The notes under the pieces were generated by a model. The model searched no databases. It was not told the origin of the DNA and worked only from the letters and a program-made list of their open reading frames with translations. 64,000 nt of DNA from Nymphaea colorata (taxonomy: Eukaryota > Streptophyta > Magnoliopsida > Nymphaeales > Nymphaeaceae): NCBI RefSeq assembly GCF_008831285.2, contig NC_045150.1:9064001-9128000 (forward strand), given 5' to 3'. Positions within the stretch are counted from its first letter, which is position 1; each line of letters begins with the position of its first letter. The translations under genes were made by a program, and so were the position numbers. Shown one piece after another: positions 40,265 to 51,697 of this stretch.

Positions 40265-40429
40265 TTATAAAACAAACGACGGTCTCTTTTGGTAATGAGT
40301 TACAACTTACAACTTGCAATGACGACGCTTTTGCGATCGCCATGATCAATATGTCGATTTCCACGTAAAACCAAGTGGTTGCTTTACATTGATGACAGAT
40401 ATGATAGAGTAGTTGATGTTTGGCTCGTT

Positions 40430-40710
40430 TGTTGAGTCGAGTCTAGTCGAGTTCGAGTTCTTGGAACTTGATTCATTTATGCTCGGTTCGGCTTGAATCT
40501 TAACTTTTAAGTAGATTCAAAACTGAGTTAATCTGTTCAATGCGCGAACCAGAAAACATGTTTTATGTAGCTCATTTAAACGAGCTTGGTCGAGCCGAAG
40601 CAAACATTTAAAATTTACAACACACGAGTCTATCAACTATTCTATGGACCTTGACTCGAGTTCAAACCAAGCTCGAACTCGATGTTTTATGTGTCGAGCC
40701 GAGCGCAGGT
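40430..40710. repeat. Second copy of the GAGTCGAG/GAGCTCG-rich element
   Basis: Shares GTTGAGTCGAG, TCGAGTTCGAG, AAACGAGCTTGG and GTCGAGCCGAGC words with 28185-28640 but is more diverged and lacks clear ends. Probably a decayed copy of the same family. Confidence 0.45.
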
Positions 40711-43700
40711 TCAGTCTTCAAATTAAAGGTCAGAAGTTCAATGCTTAATTGCGACGATGAGATACAATAATCTAAAGACGAGAATGGGTCGGGTTTGGGA
40801 TCCAAGATTTTGTCCACTTTACCGAACCAGGTCCGATTTCGGTCCCGAATGGTATCCAATATTTGCAGTTAATGAGGAGGGCTGATCGGTAATTTCCTAT
40901 TTCCAAGCAATTTACGAGAGAGGTGCTTTGGTTGTACGGACAACTGCGGCGATTTGGTACCAATTTTACGCGCGAGACACGGCTCTGACCGGCCGGTATT
41001 AATCTTAAAGGTTAAGGGTAATTTGGGTACTTTTGACGGTGGCTGACGTACCCACGAGTCCTGCGTGGGAGCCAAAGGAAACGCAAAATAAAATGACCGA
41101 AATACCCTTCAAATAAAATTTTAATAACTTTTTATAAGTTCTCATTTATGCATTTAAATATAACCATGGCAAATACATATATATCTCCCCAGTGAAAATT
41201 TTCATTCAAAATAAACAAAGCATTACAATTCAAATTTTTAGATCCAATAAAGTTTGGTATCTATATATACATGCAAATACAAACGCCCCGCTAATAAATA
41301 TATCAAAATATCTTCCCCTGTCGGTTGGACGGAGCAGATTTGTGTGGCATCCAAATCTGACCCTTTTACCCTTGGATTTGTGTGGCGAATTGTGCCGTAC
41401 CGGCACATGGACCAACAACGCAATCATTTGAATCGTATCGGACTCGAAGTTGTTTGTGGATCAGCTCGAATTAAATTTCTTTTTTTAAATGAACACAAAC
41501 AACAAGAAAAATGAAAACATAAAATAATAATAATAATAGTAATAATAAAATATTACTCCGTGCCTCCACCGAATCGGACCCCGTATGGAGAAAAAGAAAA
41601 AAAAAAACTCATTCGATCCGATTCGGCGCTTAATTTTCACAAAGCGGTTCGCAGTGGCCGGTGGGTGAAACACGAACGTGTTTTTACCTTTGTTCCATGG
41701 GAAAAACGTTGAGGTGAAAGAGTTGGCTTGGCCGACCCAACAGTCCTACACCTGAAAAAAAAAATAGTCAGATTGGTTATTTGGACAGCCATGTGTTGCT
41801 CGTGGGGTGTGGTTTCGAGACTTGCAGCTGAATGCTTCCACTCAATTCCTTGTTTTTCAGGTGCTTTGTGCGTACTTCAATTTATGTATCGCTGCAGTAC
41901 AAGTTGATGCCCTTGATACTTGAAATTGAGACGAACCACCTATGAGCCCTTACCCAACTCATTGTTCCAACCTCCTTGCCGGTGTTGTTTGCCAATAGAA
42001 TGAGATGGACATCATCTAGAAATAAAACCTTAAAAGCATTAAGATATGTCTTTTAGGAGTGTCCAGTAAATAAACATTTTAACAATATTTATTTTTTTTT
42101 CTCTCTCCCTCTACTCTACCCACTTCTGTCATGCATTCTGCTAACTATTACATGGTATTAAGGTCAAATTAAACATTTGCTATCGAACACTACATGAAGA
42201 ACATGTTTGACAACAATAACAAGTTGTTACTGTCGTGTGAATCTACCTCAAAGATTTGGATAGATTCATAAACCATAATAATAGAATCTACCATAACCTT
42301 TGGGGTATATTCATGGGACTGTAACAATGCTACTATTGTCAAATGGGCCCATAGGGCAGCATTTCAGGGACTAACAATTTCAATCAAGATTTAAATACCT
42401 TAAATTCATATCTAGTTAATGGATCATACATGTATAACTACTAATATTTTCACTATCTAGTGTTAAGTATCCTCGTTTCATTATCCGAGAAGAGAAATCT
42501 TGTTGCATCGTGGGAAAGCTCAAGCTGGGGAATGACAGAGTTATGACTTGATTCAAGACCTTAAGCTGAAACCCTCTATAAGGATATCAGTTCCCTGGTA
42601 AAGCAGATGAAAGGTGCATCCTGCCTCAGAGAACTAGAGCCAAATTGGCTACTAGTCTACGACATGCTGAGCAGACAGTACAAATGCTCCTAGAAAGCTT
42701 GTGACCACATGATGGGCACCAACTGGAAAACGTGTAGTATAGGAAGTGGTTAATATGCGGCAAAGTGACTTCATATGCACTCTGGGCGAGCAGGAGGTTA
42801 ATAATCCACCCGTAGAAGAGGTCTAAAGGCCCTCCCATTTATTCTACCCTTGAAGTCATGGGTGGAGTATACACCCATCAAATAGAATGTTGTGATCCCA
42901 CTGTTTACATTCTAGAGGAGCACATATGAGAATCCAACCGACTACACACTTTCTACTTGACTATTTGCCTGACCAACTGTGCTACGCCCCTTGGTGTGAC
43001 CTCATCTGCGCTCACTGCTGCAAAATGGCAAATCTGTCACCCGAAATGCACAGATTAAAACAGATCATACATTACCAGCTCACATCATGTCACCTTGAAT
43101 CTAAGGCCTGAAACATTGTGAGGAGCTCCATATGCACCAATGGTGGTTTAACAATATTTTAGAACACAAAATTCAAACTGACAATTGAACTTGTTCAGTG
43201 GGATCTCTTGGATTAAGTAAAAGGTCAAGTTTACACGGTCAAAATTTTCTGATCCTCTACCATACGCGCAACTTCCTCTACTCCCCACTAATCCCTTTAT
43301 GCAGCCAAATGGGACCATATGGTAGCACAGAAATTCAGCTCTTTAATCTAAATAATAGAGTCGACGCTTTCAAAGGCTGTCTTAGATGTTTATCAAGTTG
43401 GGTTGCCATTGGGATCCAATGAAAAATTATTTACAGGAACAGACTGTCTTCAGGATATTTCATGCACGTGATTGTGGACTGAACATTCTGGTCGTCCGGA
43501 ACCTAAACACAAGAAATTGAAGAAAAACAAGAAGCAGATCAACATCGATCAGATACAAAGAAGTTTCTGCCTCATCATCATGAAAAAAGAAACAATTTCT
43601 GTCCTAAACCAATGAGTTATAAACAAAAAGTGGGCCAAATACTCGGACAACATGTTAAGAAGGAAGGCGGTGCTTGGGTGTTCGCAGAATGGGTGCACAA

Positions 43701-43865
43701 AGTATCAAGGAGATAGAAAATCTAGAAAATAATTTACATGAAACCTCGTATTTTACCAGTTGCGAGCAATCCACCAAGAGTCAAATCAACTCTTAAACCT
43801 TCAGCTTTGAGATTCTTATATAGTCACAAAAACTTGCGCAGACATCTTTTCTACCAACTACTTTA

Positions 43866-46505
43866 GGGGCAGTTTGATGGATTGGAAACTGGAATTGAAA
43901 AAAAAATTCTGGAAATAAGATTCCTAGAACAAAGGAATGGAAAAATCTTTCTGATTCTCATTTTGATGTGTGTGATGACTGAAAAATAAATTTCCAGAAA
44001 AATTGTTTCTTAGTTTGATAATAAAGATAAAGAAACATATTTCCAGATTTACATAACATGAATTAATCTACATAACGTGCAATAGCAACAGAATACCATG
44101 CACATCAGGATTGGAATTGAACTCGTGAATTTTCTCTATTAGTTCTTCTTCTGATACATCGTCTGGTAGATCAACACCAAATGAGTTAATGCGAACCTCA
44201 GCACATGCTTTCTTCTTCACGCTAACATAGCTCTGTGAGTCTTTCCTGGTCCCAACAATGATAACAGCAAGTCCAGGCACCTAGAGAAAACAAGTATAGA
44301 AAATTTAGCTAACTGGAACAATGAAAAGCCCCAAACTTGGTGCTTAAAGTTTAACAGAAGAAGGATTTAATGGGCTCAAGTTATTGCAAAAGCAAGAAAG
44401 AAATAACAGAAGAAAAGAAGAAAAAATATATGAGGATGAACATGGTGGTAAGAAGCAAAATAAAAAAATCCAAGTTTCAAATGTATAAAGCAACTATCAC
44501 TTTGACAGTGGAAAGTCTATTGTTGCAATTTACATACAAGGACAAATAAATGCATGACGCAGCAATTGTAAACAATATCCAACTTGGCGATCCTGAATAC
44601 ACCTTGAAAATGAACAATCAGCCAGAGTTCAGTCCAGAAGTCAATGTGCTCAACCTGCCAATGCAGATGATCGACAGGCACTAGAAGAATAGAAGATGAT
44701 GCCTATGACTGTAAAAGTCTGAAAGGCATAAGAAGAAATAAAGAAAGAACAAGACAGTTTAGATATCTAAATCATAATAAGGGTTTTCAGTTCTCCTCAT
44801 GTCATCAACTAACCAATGGTCAATTCCAGAATTAGTACAGGCATTCGAAAAGGATAACATAGATGGCATAAACGACTAAAATTTAGCATTTCACATCAAT
44901 ATCGGAGAAAACTATCAACCACCCCCCTCAAAATTTCTTGACCTTCCAATGCCATCTTGCCAAAATAGCAGCAGCATGAACTTGCAGCCCAGACTGTCCC
45001 ATGAGCTAATATATTCATTTCACTGTTATAATGTGAACACGTCCCGTACAACCATAAACATCCTTATGCTTACACGACAGAATAGTTCAGTAGGGCACCA
45101 CGATAAGTCAGATCACTGAACGGGGCTTGCAATTTATAACAATCAACAAATATCATGGTCCGAATCCAACAAATGAATGCCACCTCTTTTGCAATTTTCT
45201 GCCTACGAACTCCTCAAAAAAACAAATTGCGTCCAGATTAAATCATGGACAACTGTGCCGTCTTATGCCAAAATTTCAGAGTCCAGTAAACAAGGATGAC
45301 TTCAGTGCTTCCCCTTCGAATTCCACAAGCATCTGAATCGCATACTCAATAAAAAATAAATCTATTATTCAGTAGGTCAACAGAACGCCTAATCAAAGAT
45401 GGTCGGCAGTGCAAAGACAAAATCTAATGTCTGTGGGTCAACTAAAGCAGTGAGAAGGATGTAAGGTGAAGATGACTGTTCCTCACTTTGCCGTATTTCT
45501 GGGAGAAGTCTTGCATATAAAATTCATAAAGAAAAAGCAACCAGCTACAACAAACTAAAGCAGAGGAATGTGCCTTATGCTGTGTCGCAAGGTGCAGGTG
45601 AAGAAAAATTTCAAAATCTGGGCTACCATATTCGAAAAATGTAAAGTAAAAAACAAAGTACCAAAATCTACAAGAAAAGACCATAGCAGGATAGAAGCTT
45701 AGATTTTATACACGCAATTGTAATAAGGACATTGAAACCAGAAAATGTGTGCAGAACTGGTAGGAAACGCACAGTCAAAAACAGCAACCAAAAATCAAGT
45801 GCCAAACCCATCACAAAATTAGGCAAAACGGGTCACCAAGATCATTAATGAGGAAGGAAAATAACAATAGAGAAAAAGATGGAAGAGGAGGAGGATCAGT
45901 TCCAGGAACCAGCAAAGAAGAAGAACAACATCAAGGAAAAGCCGAAAAGGAGCAAGAGATAAACAAAATGAGAAAGACGCAGTCTACTGAGAGAGAGTTG
46001 TTGAAGAAACTTCTATTAGAAAAGGAAAACCCCCACCTGACTGTTTTTCAGCCCTTGCAACGAGTTTGACAATGTTTCCTGTGGCAACTCAAGCAGATCC
46101 ACTGAGCGAGCAACAAGTCTGTGTTATGGCGGAAGACAGAGGAACGCAGAGTCAGCGGATCACCAGCAACAGAGAGAGAGAGAGAGAGAGAGAGAGGATT
46201 ACCTACACAGCAGGAGAGTGAGAGGGCGAGAGAGACGACCAGGGGTTTGAGGCTGCGGTGGGGGTTGAGGCAGCAGCAGCGTGAGGCAGCGGCGGAGGAC
46301 GAAGAGGGGAGCCTGACGCGAAGTGCCCTAACGGGCAGAAAAATAATTCCGGAAACATTTTTCCACCCCTCGTGGTGGAAAGAAATTTCCGGAAGAGCCT
46401 TCAACAGTTAGTTTTTCCTTCCCTAGTTTGATGGGAAGGAAATTTTTTAAAAATTTGAATTTTTTTCCTGTTAAACAGAGTATTTTTCATCCATCAAACG
46501 TGCCC
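43866..46505. mobile_element. Pack-type PIF/Harbinger-like element carrying a FolD exon
   Basis: A 2,640-base unit flanked by TTA target duplications at 43863-43865 and 46506-46508. The left end reads GGGGCAGTTTGATGGAT and the right end, reversed, GGGCACGTTTGATGGAT: terminal inverted repeats of about 18 bases with one gap. TTA duplications and GGGNC-GTTTG ends are hallmarks of the PIF/Harbinger (Tourist) superfamily. I see no transposase or Myb-like frame, so it is non-autonomous. It contains an intact exon of a host FolD gene (44097-44280), a GA microsatellite at 46170-46194 and a leader-like segment with a splice donor at 46037. This makes it a Pack-type element that captured host gene sequence. 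Confidence 0.7.
44097..44280 (-). pseudogene. FOLD: Captured FolD exon (methylene-THF dehydrogenase/cyclohydrolase)
   Basis: 184 bases encoding 61 residues that match the plant cytosolic FolD substrate-binding region. VPGLAVIIVGTRKDSQSYV includes the Tyr and the Lys-bearing VKKKACAEV (catalytic Lys region), followed by LPDDVSEEEL and NSNPDVH. Both borders are good splice sites: acceptor TCTCTAG|GTG and donor CATG|GTATTC, so a whole exon is preserved. The next expected piece (ILVQLPLPK) and all later FolD exons are absent on this strand, and no N-terminal FolD exon was found upstream. It sits inside the Harbinger-like element. Hence a gene fragment, not a working enzyme. Full openness over 61 codons suggests recent capture. 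Confidence 0.8.
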
Positions 46506-47180
46506 TTAGGAACCCAAATGGCCTGGCTACCCATTGTTTCAATGACTGACACAAACCACAGAGGGAGAATGTCAAGATAAGCAGATCGAGTAAGCTCCCC
46601 ACAAGAACAGCTTGTCAAGAATTCAGGATATGATGCTTAAACTGGGTAGCAGAAGTACAATCAAAGAGAGTCTACTGCTGTACCTGGGAAGCTCCAGACG
46701 GCGGATTCCTTCTACAACAATGAATTACATTTTGCAAGTATAACCATGATCTCACATTATGATATTAATCATCTGCCAATCTTCTGGCACTGACAATCTT
46801 GATGCATGCCATTTTAATGATTTCCATGTAATTCTGTTCATGTGTACAGTTAAAATTTTTCCTTCAGCCTATCCTCTTTCAACTATTCAACAATCATACA
46901 AGGAGCACGGGTCATGGATCCAATGGTGTTTGACCTTGTTGCATAAACTACTTTCAGCAGACTGTGCCTAAAGAAATCGAGTCTGAAGCATAAGCAATGT
47001 TCTGCTATCAAAATGAACAGGCAGGAGTCAAATATAACATGAGCTCAAGCTTAACAATGATGTCTAACTGTACACCAGGGAAGAACTCCAAAGTATACGG
47101 ATCCGTGCATGGTTAGCAACAAAGCCTATGATGCTTCATCAGCAGATATATTAAAGAAGTAAACATTAATGCCAAGGCAG
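46506..47180. other. Spacer between transposon and PPR gene
   Basis: About 670 bases downstream of the PPR stop. It probably holds the PPR 3'UTR. No coding frame or repeat recognised. Confidence 0.5.
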
Positions 47181-49589
47181 TTATCTCCCCCTTTTCTCTC
47201 TCATCTCGTTCAGAAGAAGCTCAGCTTCATGCACCTTGCCCTCCTTCCTAAGGCCAGTAATCAACTCGTCATATTTAGAGTCTGAAAGTTGGAAGCCCTC
47301 TGCAACCATTTCTGTTGCAACATGGTAAGCTCCAATGCAATTGCCCATCCTGCTGTGCCCATCAATAAGGGACACGTAAGGAAGACCACTTTTCAAGAGT
47401 CCTTTAGCTTTCATGTCTAGGAAGAGGTTGTCTGCTTCCTGCAATTTTCCTTCTCGGCAGAGCCTCATCAACTGGCTGGAGTAGGTCATCTCATTAGGAC
47501 TTATTCCATCCTTTATCATGTCTACCTGCAAACTGGATGCCTTCTGAGTATCCCCAAATTTTGAGTGCACATGAATCATTAGATTGTAGATGATGAGATC
47601 AGGAGTCAAACCATCCACTAGCATTTGGCTGTATAACCTATCTGCTTCTACAATTTTGCCTTCTCTGACGAATTCATTAATGAGCCTATGATAGGTAACA
47701 ATTGTAGGCTTAAGACTTGAGCTCGTGATATCTTCATATATCTGCAGGGCTTTCAATGTATCACCACGAGAACAGTATCCATCAATCAGCGAATTGAATG
47801 TGATCACATCTGGCGTTAGGCCTTCCTCTCTTATCCTGTTTACCAACTCCTCTGCTTCACAAGGTCTGTTTGCTTTGCAGAATCCATTGATTAGAGAATT
47901 GTATGTGACTATAGTGGGAGAAATTCCATTCTGTATTAACTCATCAAGAAATCGCAAAGCATCCTCCAGATTGCCTGATTTGCAGAAGCCATCAATGAGT
48001 GCATTGTAGACCTTTATGTTGGGAACATCACCTCTACCCGTCATTTCTCTAAGCACAATTTCAGCTTCGGAAAGCTTCCCATGCTTGCAGAGACAGTTGA
48101 TAAGAGAACCGTAAGTTACTGCATTGAGTTTGAGTCCCTTGACCTTCATTTCTTCAAGAATTTCGAAGCACCTCTCGAACTGGCCGACCTTACCATGGCC
48201 ATCTAACAAGATGTTGTACGTTACAACGTCTGGCGTCAAGCCCTTCTGCATCATTTCAGCGAACACCTTCTCTGCACTGGCTACTTTCTGCATTTTGCAG
48301 TACCCGTTCAACAAAGAGTTGTAGGTAATCCGAGATGCCTTGACGCCGTTTGCATCCATTTCCTCGACCACCAAAAGGGCAGCTTCCATGTTCTCTGCTC
48401 TGCAATATCCATCAACTATAGTGTTATACAAGACAGTGGTTGGAGCAACACCCTTCTGCATCAATCTCTTCAGGACGCTCTGTGCCTCAGTCATCTTCCC
48501 TGCCTTGCAAAGTCCATTAACCAGGACGCTGCAAGTATAGGCGCTAATCTGAATCCCCTTCTTCACTGTCCCCTCCAAGAGTTCCATCGATGCATCCAAA
48601 TTACCACACCTAGAATGCCCATCAAACAGAATGCTGTAAGTGAAGCCGTCGGGAACTATACCATTGCTCTCCATCTCTCGCAGGAGCTCCTTCGTGTTTT
48701 CCATCATCCCCTTCCTACATAACCCATTCAGCAATGAATTGTATGTTACCAGATTGGGAGCCACGCCAGTAGCCAGCATCCGATCCCGCAAGCGAAACCC
48801 TTCCTCCAAATTGCCGCTCTTGCAGAGGCCATCGATCAGCGTGTTGAAGGTCACCTTGTTCGGGAAGACGCCCTTCACAATCATCTCGTCGAAACGATGT
48901 CGGGCTTCGTCAACCCTCTTGCTCTTGCACAAACCATCGATAATGACGTTGTAGGTGAAGACATCCGGCCGCCTTTGCCTCCTCTCAATCTGCTCCAGGA
49001 AATCCAATGCTTCATCCACCTTCCCCAACTTCATCAACGCCTGAATAGCCTTGTTGAATGTGAACACTTCTGGCAAGACCCCCATCCGGACTACATCGTG
49101 GAAGACCTCTACAGCTTCTTCATACATGTTGGTCGAAACAAGGGCCTCCAGGAATTTGTTGCAGGACAATAGTGAAGGCAAAACACCATTCTTCTGCATC
49201 AGCCGAAACGTCTCCCTGGCTTCTGCAATCATCTTGAGGTCGACGTAGACGATAACAAGCAGGTTGGCGAACGACCGGTGGAGGGAGGAGGCGCGGGAGA
49301 CAGCGCTGAAGAGGTCAGCGGGGAAAGGAGCGGAGTTCTTGAAGAGAACCAGGGACCTCAGGATGGAGTAGGCAGAGTCTTGGTGGCCTTGCTCGAGGAG
49401 AGCACAAAGCTTCTTAACCTTCTGTTGATGGTGCTCTTCTAAGGACGGCAGCAGCGGTGCCACCGTTTCTTGCAGGCTGGGACAAGCCTCCGCTGCCAAA
49501 CATCGGACGAAGGAGAATACGGGAGGGTGGGGAGAGCGAGAATGAGGATGCCGGAGAAGTTTTGCGAGAGAGATGGAGGCTGTCGCCAT
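47181..49589 (-). CDS. P-class pentatricopeptide repeat protein, At5g12100-like
   Basis: RNA-binding organelle protein of the PPR family, which acts in organellar RNA processing, stability or translation. Intronless coding frame of 802 residues. The N-terminus MATASISLAKLLRHP with Ser/Arg and few acidic residues fits a mitochondrial presequence. From about residue 110 to the end it is a continuous run of 35-residue P-type repeats (about 19) with the usual VTYNSLINGFCK / VDEAL pattern, and no E, DYW or SMR domain. Length and repeat wording recall Arabidopsis At5g12100 (about 816 residues, annotated mitochondrial). An in-frame ATG at 49673 would add 28 residues, but a likely splice acceptor (TTTCTGCAG, near 49642) lies inside that stretch, so 49589 is preferred and a 5'UTR intron is likely. 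RNA target unknown. Confidence 0.93.
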   Translation of the reverse strand: MATASISLAKLLRHPHSRSPHPPVFSFVRCLAAEACPSLQETVAPLLPSLEEHHQQKVKKLCALLEQGHQDSAYSILRSLVLFKNSAPFPADLFSAVSRASSLHRSFANLLVIVYVDLKMIAEARETFRLMQKNGVLPSLLSCNKFLEALVSTNMYEEAVEVFHDVVRMGVLPEVFTFNKAIQALMKLGKVDEALDFLEQIERRQRRPDVFTYNVIIDGLCKSKRVDEARHRFDEMIVKGVFPNKVTFNTLIDGLCKSGNLEEGFRLRDRMLATGVAPNLVTYNSLLNGLCRKGMMENTKELLREMESNGIVPDGFTYSILFDGHSRCGNLDASMELLEGTVKKGIQISAYTCSVLVNGLCKAGKMTEAQSVLKRLMQKGVAPTTVLYNTIVDGYCRAENMEAALLVVEEMDANGVKASRITYNSLLNGYCKMQKVASAEKVFAEMMQKGLTPDVVTYNILLDGHGKVGQFERCFEILEEMKVKGLKLNAVTYGSLINCLCKHGKLSEAEIVLREMTGRGDVPNIKVYNALIDGFCKSGNLEDALRFLDELIQNGISPTIVTYNSLINGFCKANRPCEAEELVNRIREEGLTPDVITFNSLIDGYCSRGDTLKALQIYEDITSSSLKPTIVTYHRLINEFVREGKIVEADRLYSQMLVDGLTPDLIIYNLMIHVHSKFGDTQKASSLQVDMIKDGISPNEMTYSSQLMRLCREGKLQEADNLFLDMKAKGLLKSGLPYVSLIDGHSRMGNCIGAYHVATEMVAEGFQLSDSKYDELITGLRKEGKVHEAELLLNEMREKRGR

Positions 49590-49736
49590 GGACTGGGCGT
49601 AAAAGCTTGAGCAGGCGATTTGCTTTTTCTTTATAGCGGACTGCAGAAATATACATGTTAGTTTGAAGGACATCTCGACTAGACAGGAGGAGAGAGGAAG
49701 GTAAGGAAATCCGGATTACAAGCTCCTTGAAACTCA

Positions 49737-49949
49737 AAGCATCTTCATGGTCCCCTTGAAAGAAGAAGCTCCAACCGAAGGATCACGAAGTTCCTTGAAA
49801 CACAAAGTAAAGCCACTTAGCCAAAGGAGAGAGAGAGAGAGAGCGAGAGGTACCTGCTTTGCAAGTTTGTTACCAGTCCCACCATTGACAACATTGAAGG
49901 TAGGGGTGGGCAATACCATGGATTTGTTGCCAGCAAGCTTGGCAACGCC
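49737..49949 (-). pseudogene. ENO: Enolase gene fragment (two exon-like pieces)
   Basis: Exon-like piece 49854-49949 encodes 32 residues: [22 protein letters not shown] then TGNKLAKQ, clearly the enolase AGNK-LVLPVPAFNVINGG region. It is bordered by an acceptor (AATGCAG) and a donor (CAG|GTACCT). After a ~60-base CT-rich gap, 49737-49793 encodes a piece with [12 protein letters not shown], matching the next part of enolase. Two residues of the usual GGSHAGNKLA loop, including the conserved His region, are missing, and the expected EFMILP reads ELRDPS. No other enolase exons occur nearby. Because introns are kept it came from genomic DNA, not from an mRNA. It lies about 150 bases upstream of the PPR start and could overlap that gene's promoter or leader. 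Confidence 0.75.
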
Positions 49950-51661
49950 CTGCATTACAAGTCCCAGCAATAAGCTTCTGACGATAATACAACAATGAGA
50001 GGGCCAAGTCTACTAAAACAAATACAAAAAACAAACGGTGAAGCAAGCATGCAAGCAAGAAACCATTATCGGCATTCAAATAATACGTGATCCCCAAAGG
50101 CCAAAAATGTAATGACCAAGACTCGTGGTTCCCAACCTTACAAATGGGAAGTTTGACCTAGGTAGCAGTGGAGTCAGACTAAAGATGAGCCCCAAATCAT
50201 GAAATCAGGTTCAGTTGCTAGTTCATAAATATGGTTTGCAACAGCTAGTAGGGTTCCAATAACCATTCAGAATTCTACATGTCAACTGATAAACAGTATC
50301 AGTCGATCCACCAAAACCAGAGAATTAACCTTACAAATGGTGGCTCGTAGTGGAAAGGGCGACAGACAGGTTAGCAACAAACCATTTCATTAACATATAA
50401 GCTGGGCCCAAACGAACCAGAATGGGTGAAAGTGACCAAAATTAGCTTCTATAGGGGGTTAAAAGGATCTTCAACACACCGGCCCCGGCTTTGCAGGCAT
50501 TCGCATCAAGCTGAAATAGTTAACAGTAAAATTAAGCTTAGTACACATACCTAAAGTTGATAATGTCAAAAGTATAATGAGGAGTCATATAACTTTTTGC
50601 TTTCCAAACACCCAATGCGTGCCCGGCTTCTGTGTTTTTGTGCTTATGCGTTCTAGTAACACAGAGTGACAGACTAATCATCAGATTAATCCGTGCATTA
50701 AGACTGAGTACCTGTTTTCCGTCCGACCCAACCTTATCTGATGCTCTGCAACAACGAAGGTTCCGCCATCGACCGGAATCTCCTGCTTGCTCTCCTTCCT
50801 GCGCCGAAATCTTTAAAAACCCTCACGACCCTCTCTGTTACCATCTTTGTCCGTTGTTTTGGGAACCGGGGAGAAAGCTTGTTGGTAATATGCTTTCCCG
50901 CGGCTCCTGGGTGCCGTCGGCCGCCTGAATAACTGCTGTTTTTTTTTTCTTTTCTCGGAGAGAGAAGACACTCTCGACAAGATTCGAGAGTGGGGAGAGA
51001 AGCTGAGAGGAAAAAAAAAAAGAAAACTCCAGTGGAAGAGGGCTTCGACACCAGGGCTTCGAACATTACTTTTTAACCCTCAATTTTGCACCATTTTCAC
51101 AAGCATGGTTAAACTTTAATATAATTAAACTGATGGACCTCGAGGTTCTTTTTTCATAAATCTAGTTTAAAGATTTGGACAAATTCATAAAATGCTACAA
51201 TTAAGTGTGTTTGATTCTGCTTAAATTTAAACAAATTCATGAACACACACAAAAAGTTCCATTTATCAAAAGACCCCTAAGAAAAATTTTAATTCCCAAT
51301 GCTTTTTTCTTTTCAATTGAACTGACATAACACGGAAAACCGCCGGTATAACTTGAAGGCCATTTCGTTATTTGGTATGGATATATAATATTTTTTTTAT
51401 GCTGGTTTTATAGAGGAGGAATCTTCCATTTAGCCAACGGCCCAACAGGGCTATTTTCGTAAATTTCAACATGTTATGCACCATGGCTTATAACATCTTC
51501 CGGCTGGACCTTTTTTTTTTTTTGAACAAGAGGATAAATACATTTTCGATCAATTCAAAATTAAGGCCGATGAATATCAGATTTACATTTTGATTGCAGT
51601 TATAATATTTTTGACTTAAAATGACTATTTTTTACCTAAGCCTTCTTCAACCATATTCTTG

Positions 51662-51697
<36 letters not shown>

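Larger units (their letters stand above)
39276..43865. other. Intergenic region with MITE and GAGCTCGAG repeat copy
   Basis: The first ~50 bases include a TTTAAA box (minus strand, about 39325-39332) that may be the dehydrogenase core promoter. Then come a Tourist-like MITE (39913-40264), a diverged copy of the GAGTCGAG element (40430-40710), an ATA-type microsatellite (41523-41550) and AT-rich DNA. GC-richer stretches at 40.75-41.10 and 42.6-43.1 kb have open frames but no family resemblance. No gene recognised. Confidence 0.5.

Noticed and set aside
47725-49248. Series of plus-strand open frames of 65-105 codons
   Set aside because: Antisense to the PPR repeats; their regular spacing reflects the 35-codon repeat.
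43866-49734. A complete FolD gene spread over the region
   Set aside because: Only one exon is recognisable; the NADP-binding and C-terminal exons (for example VVVGRSNIVG, TPVPGGVGPMT) were not found on either strand.
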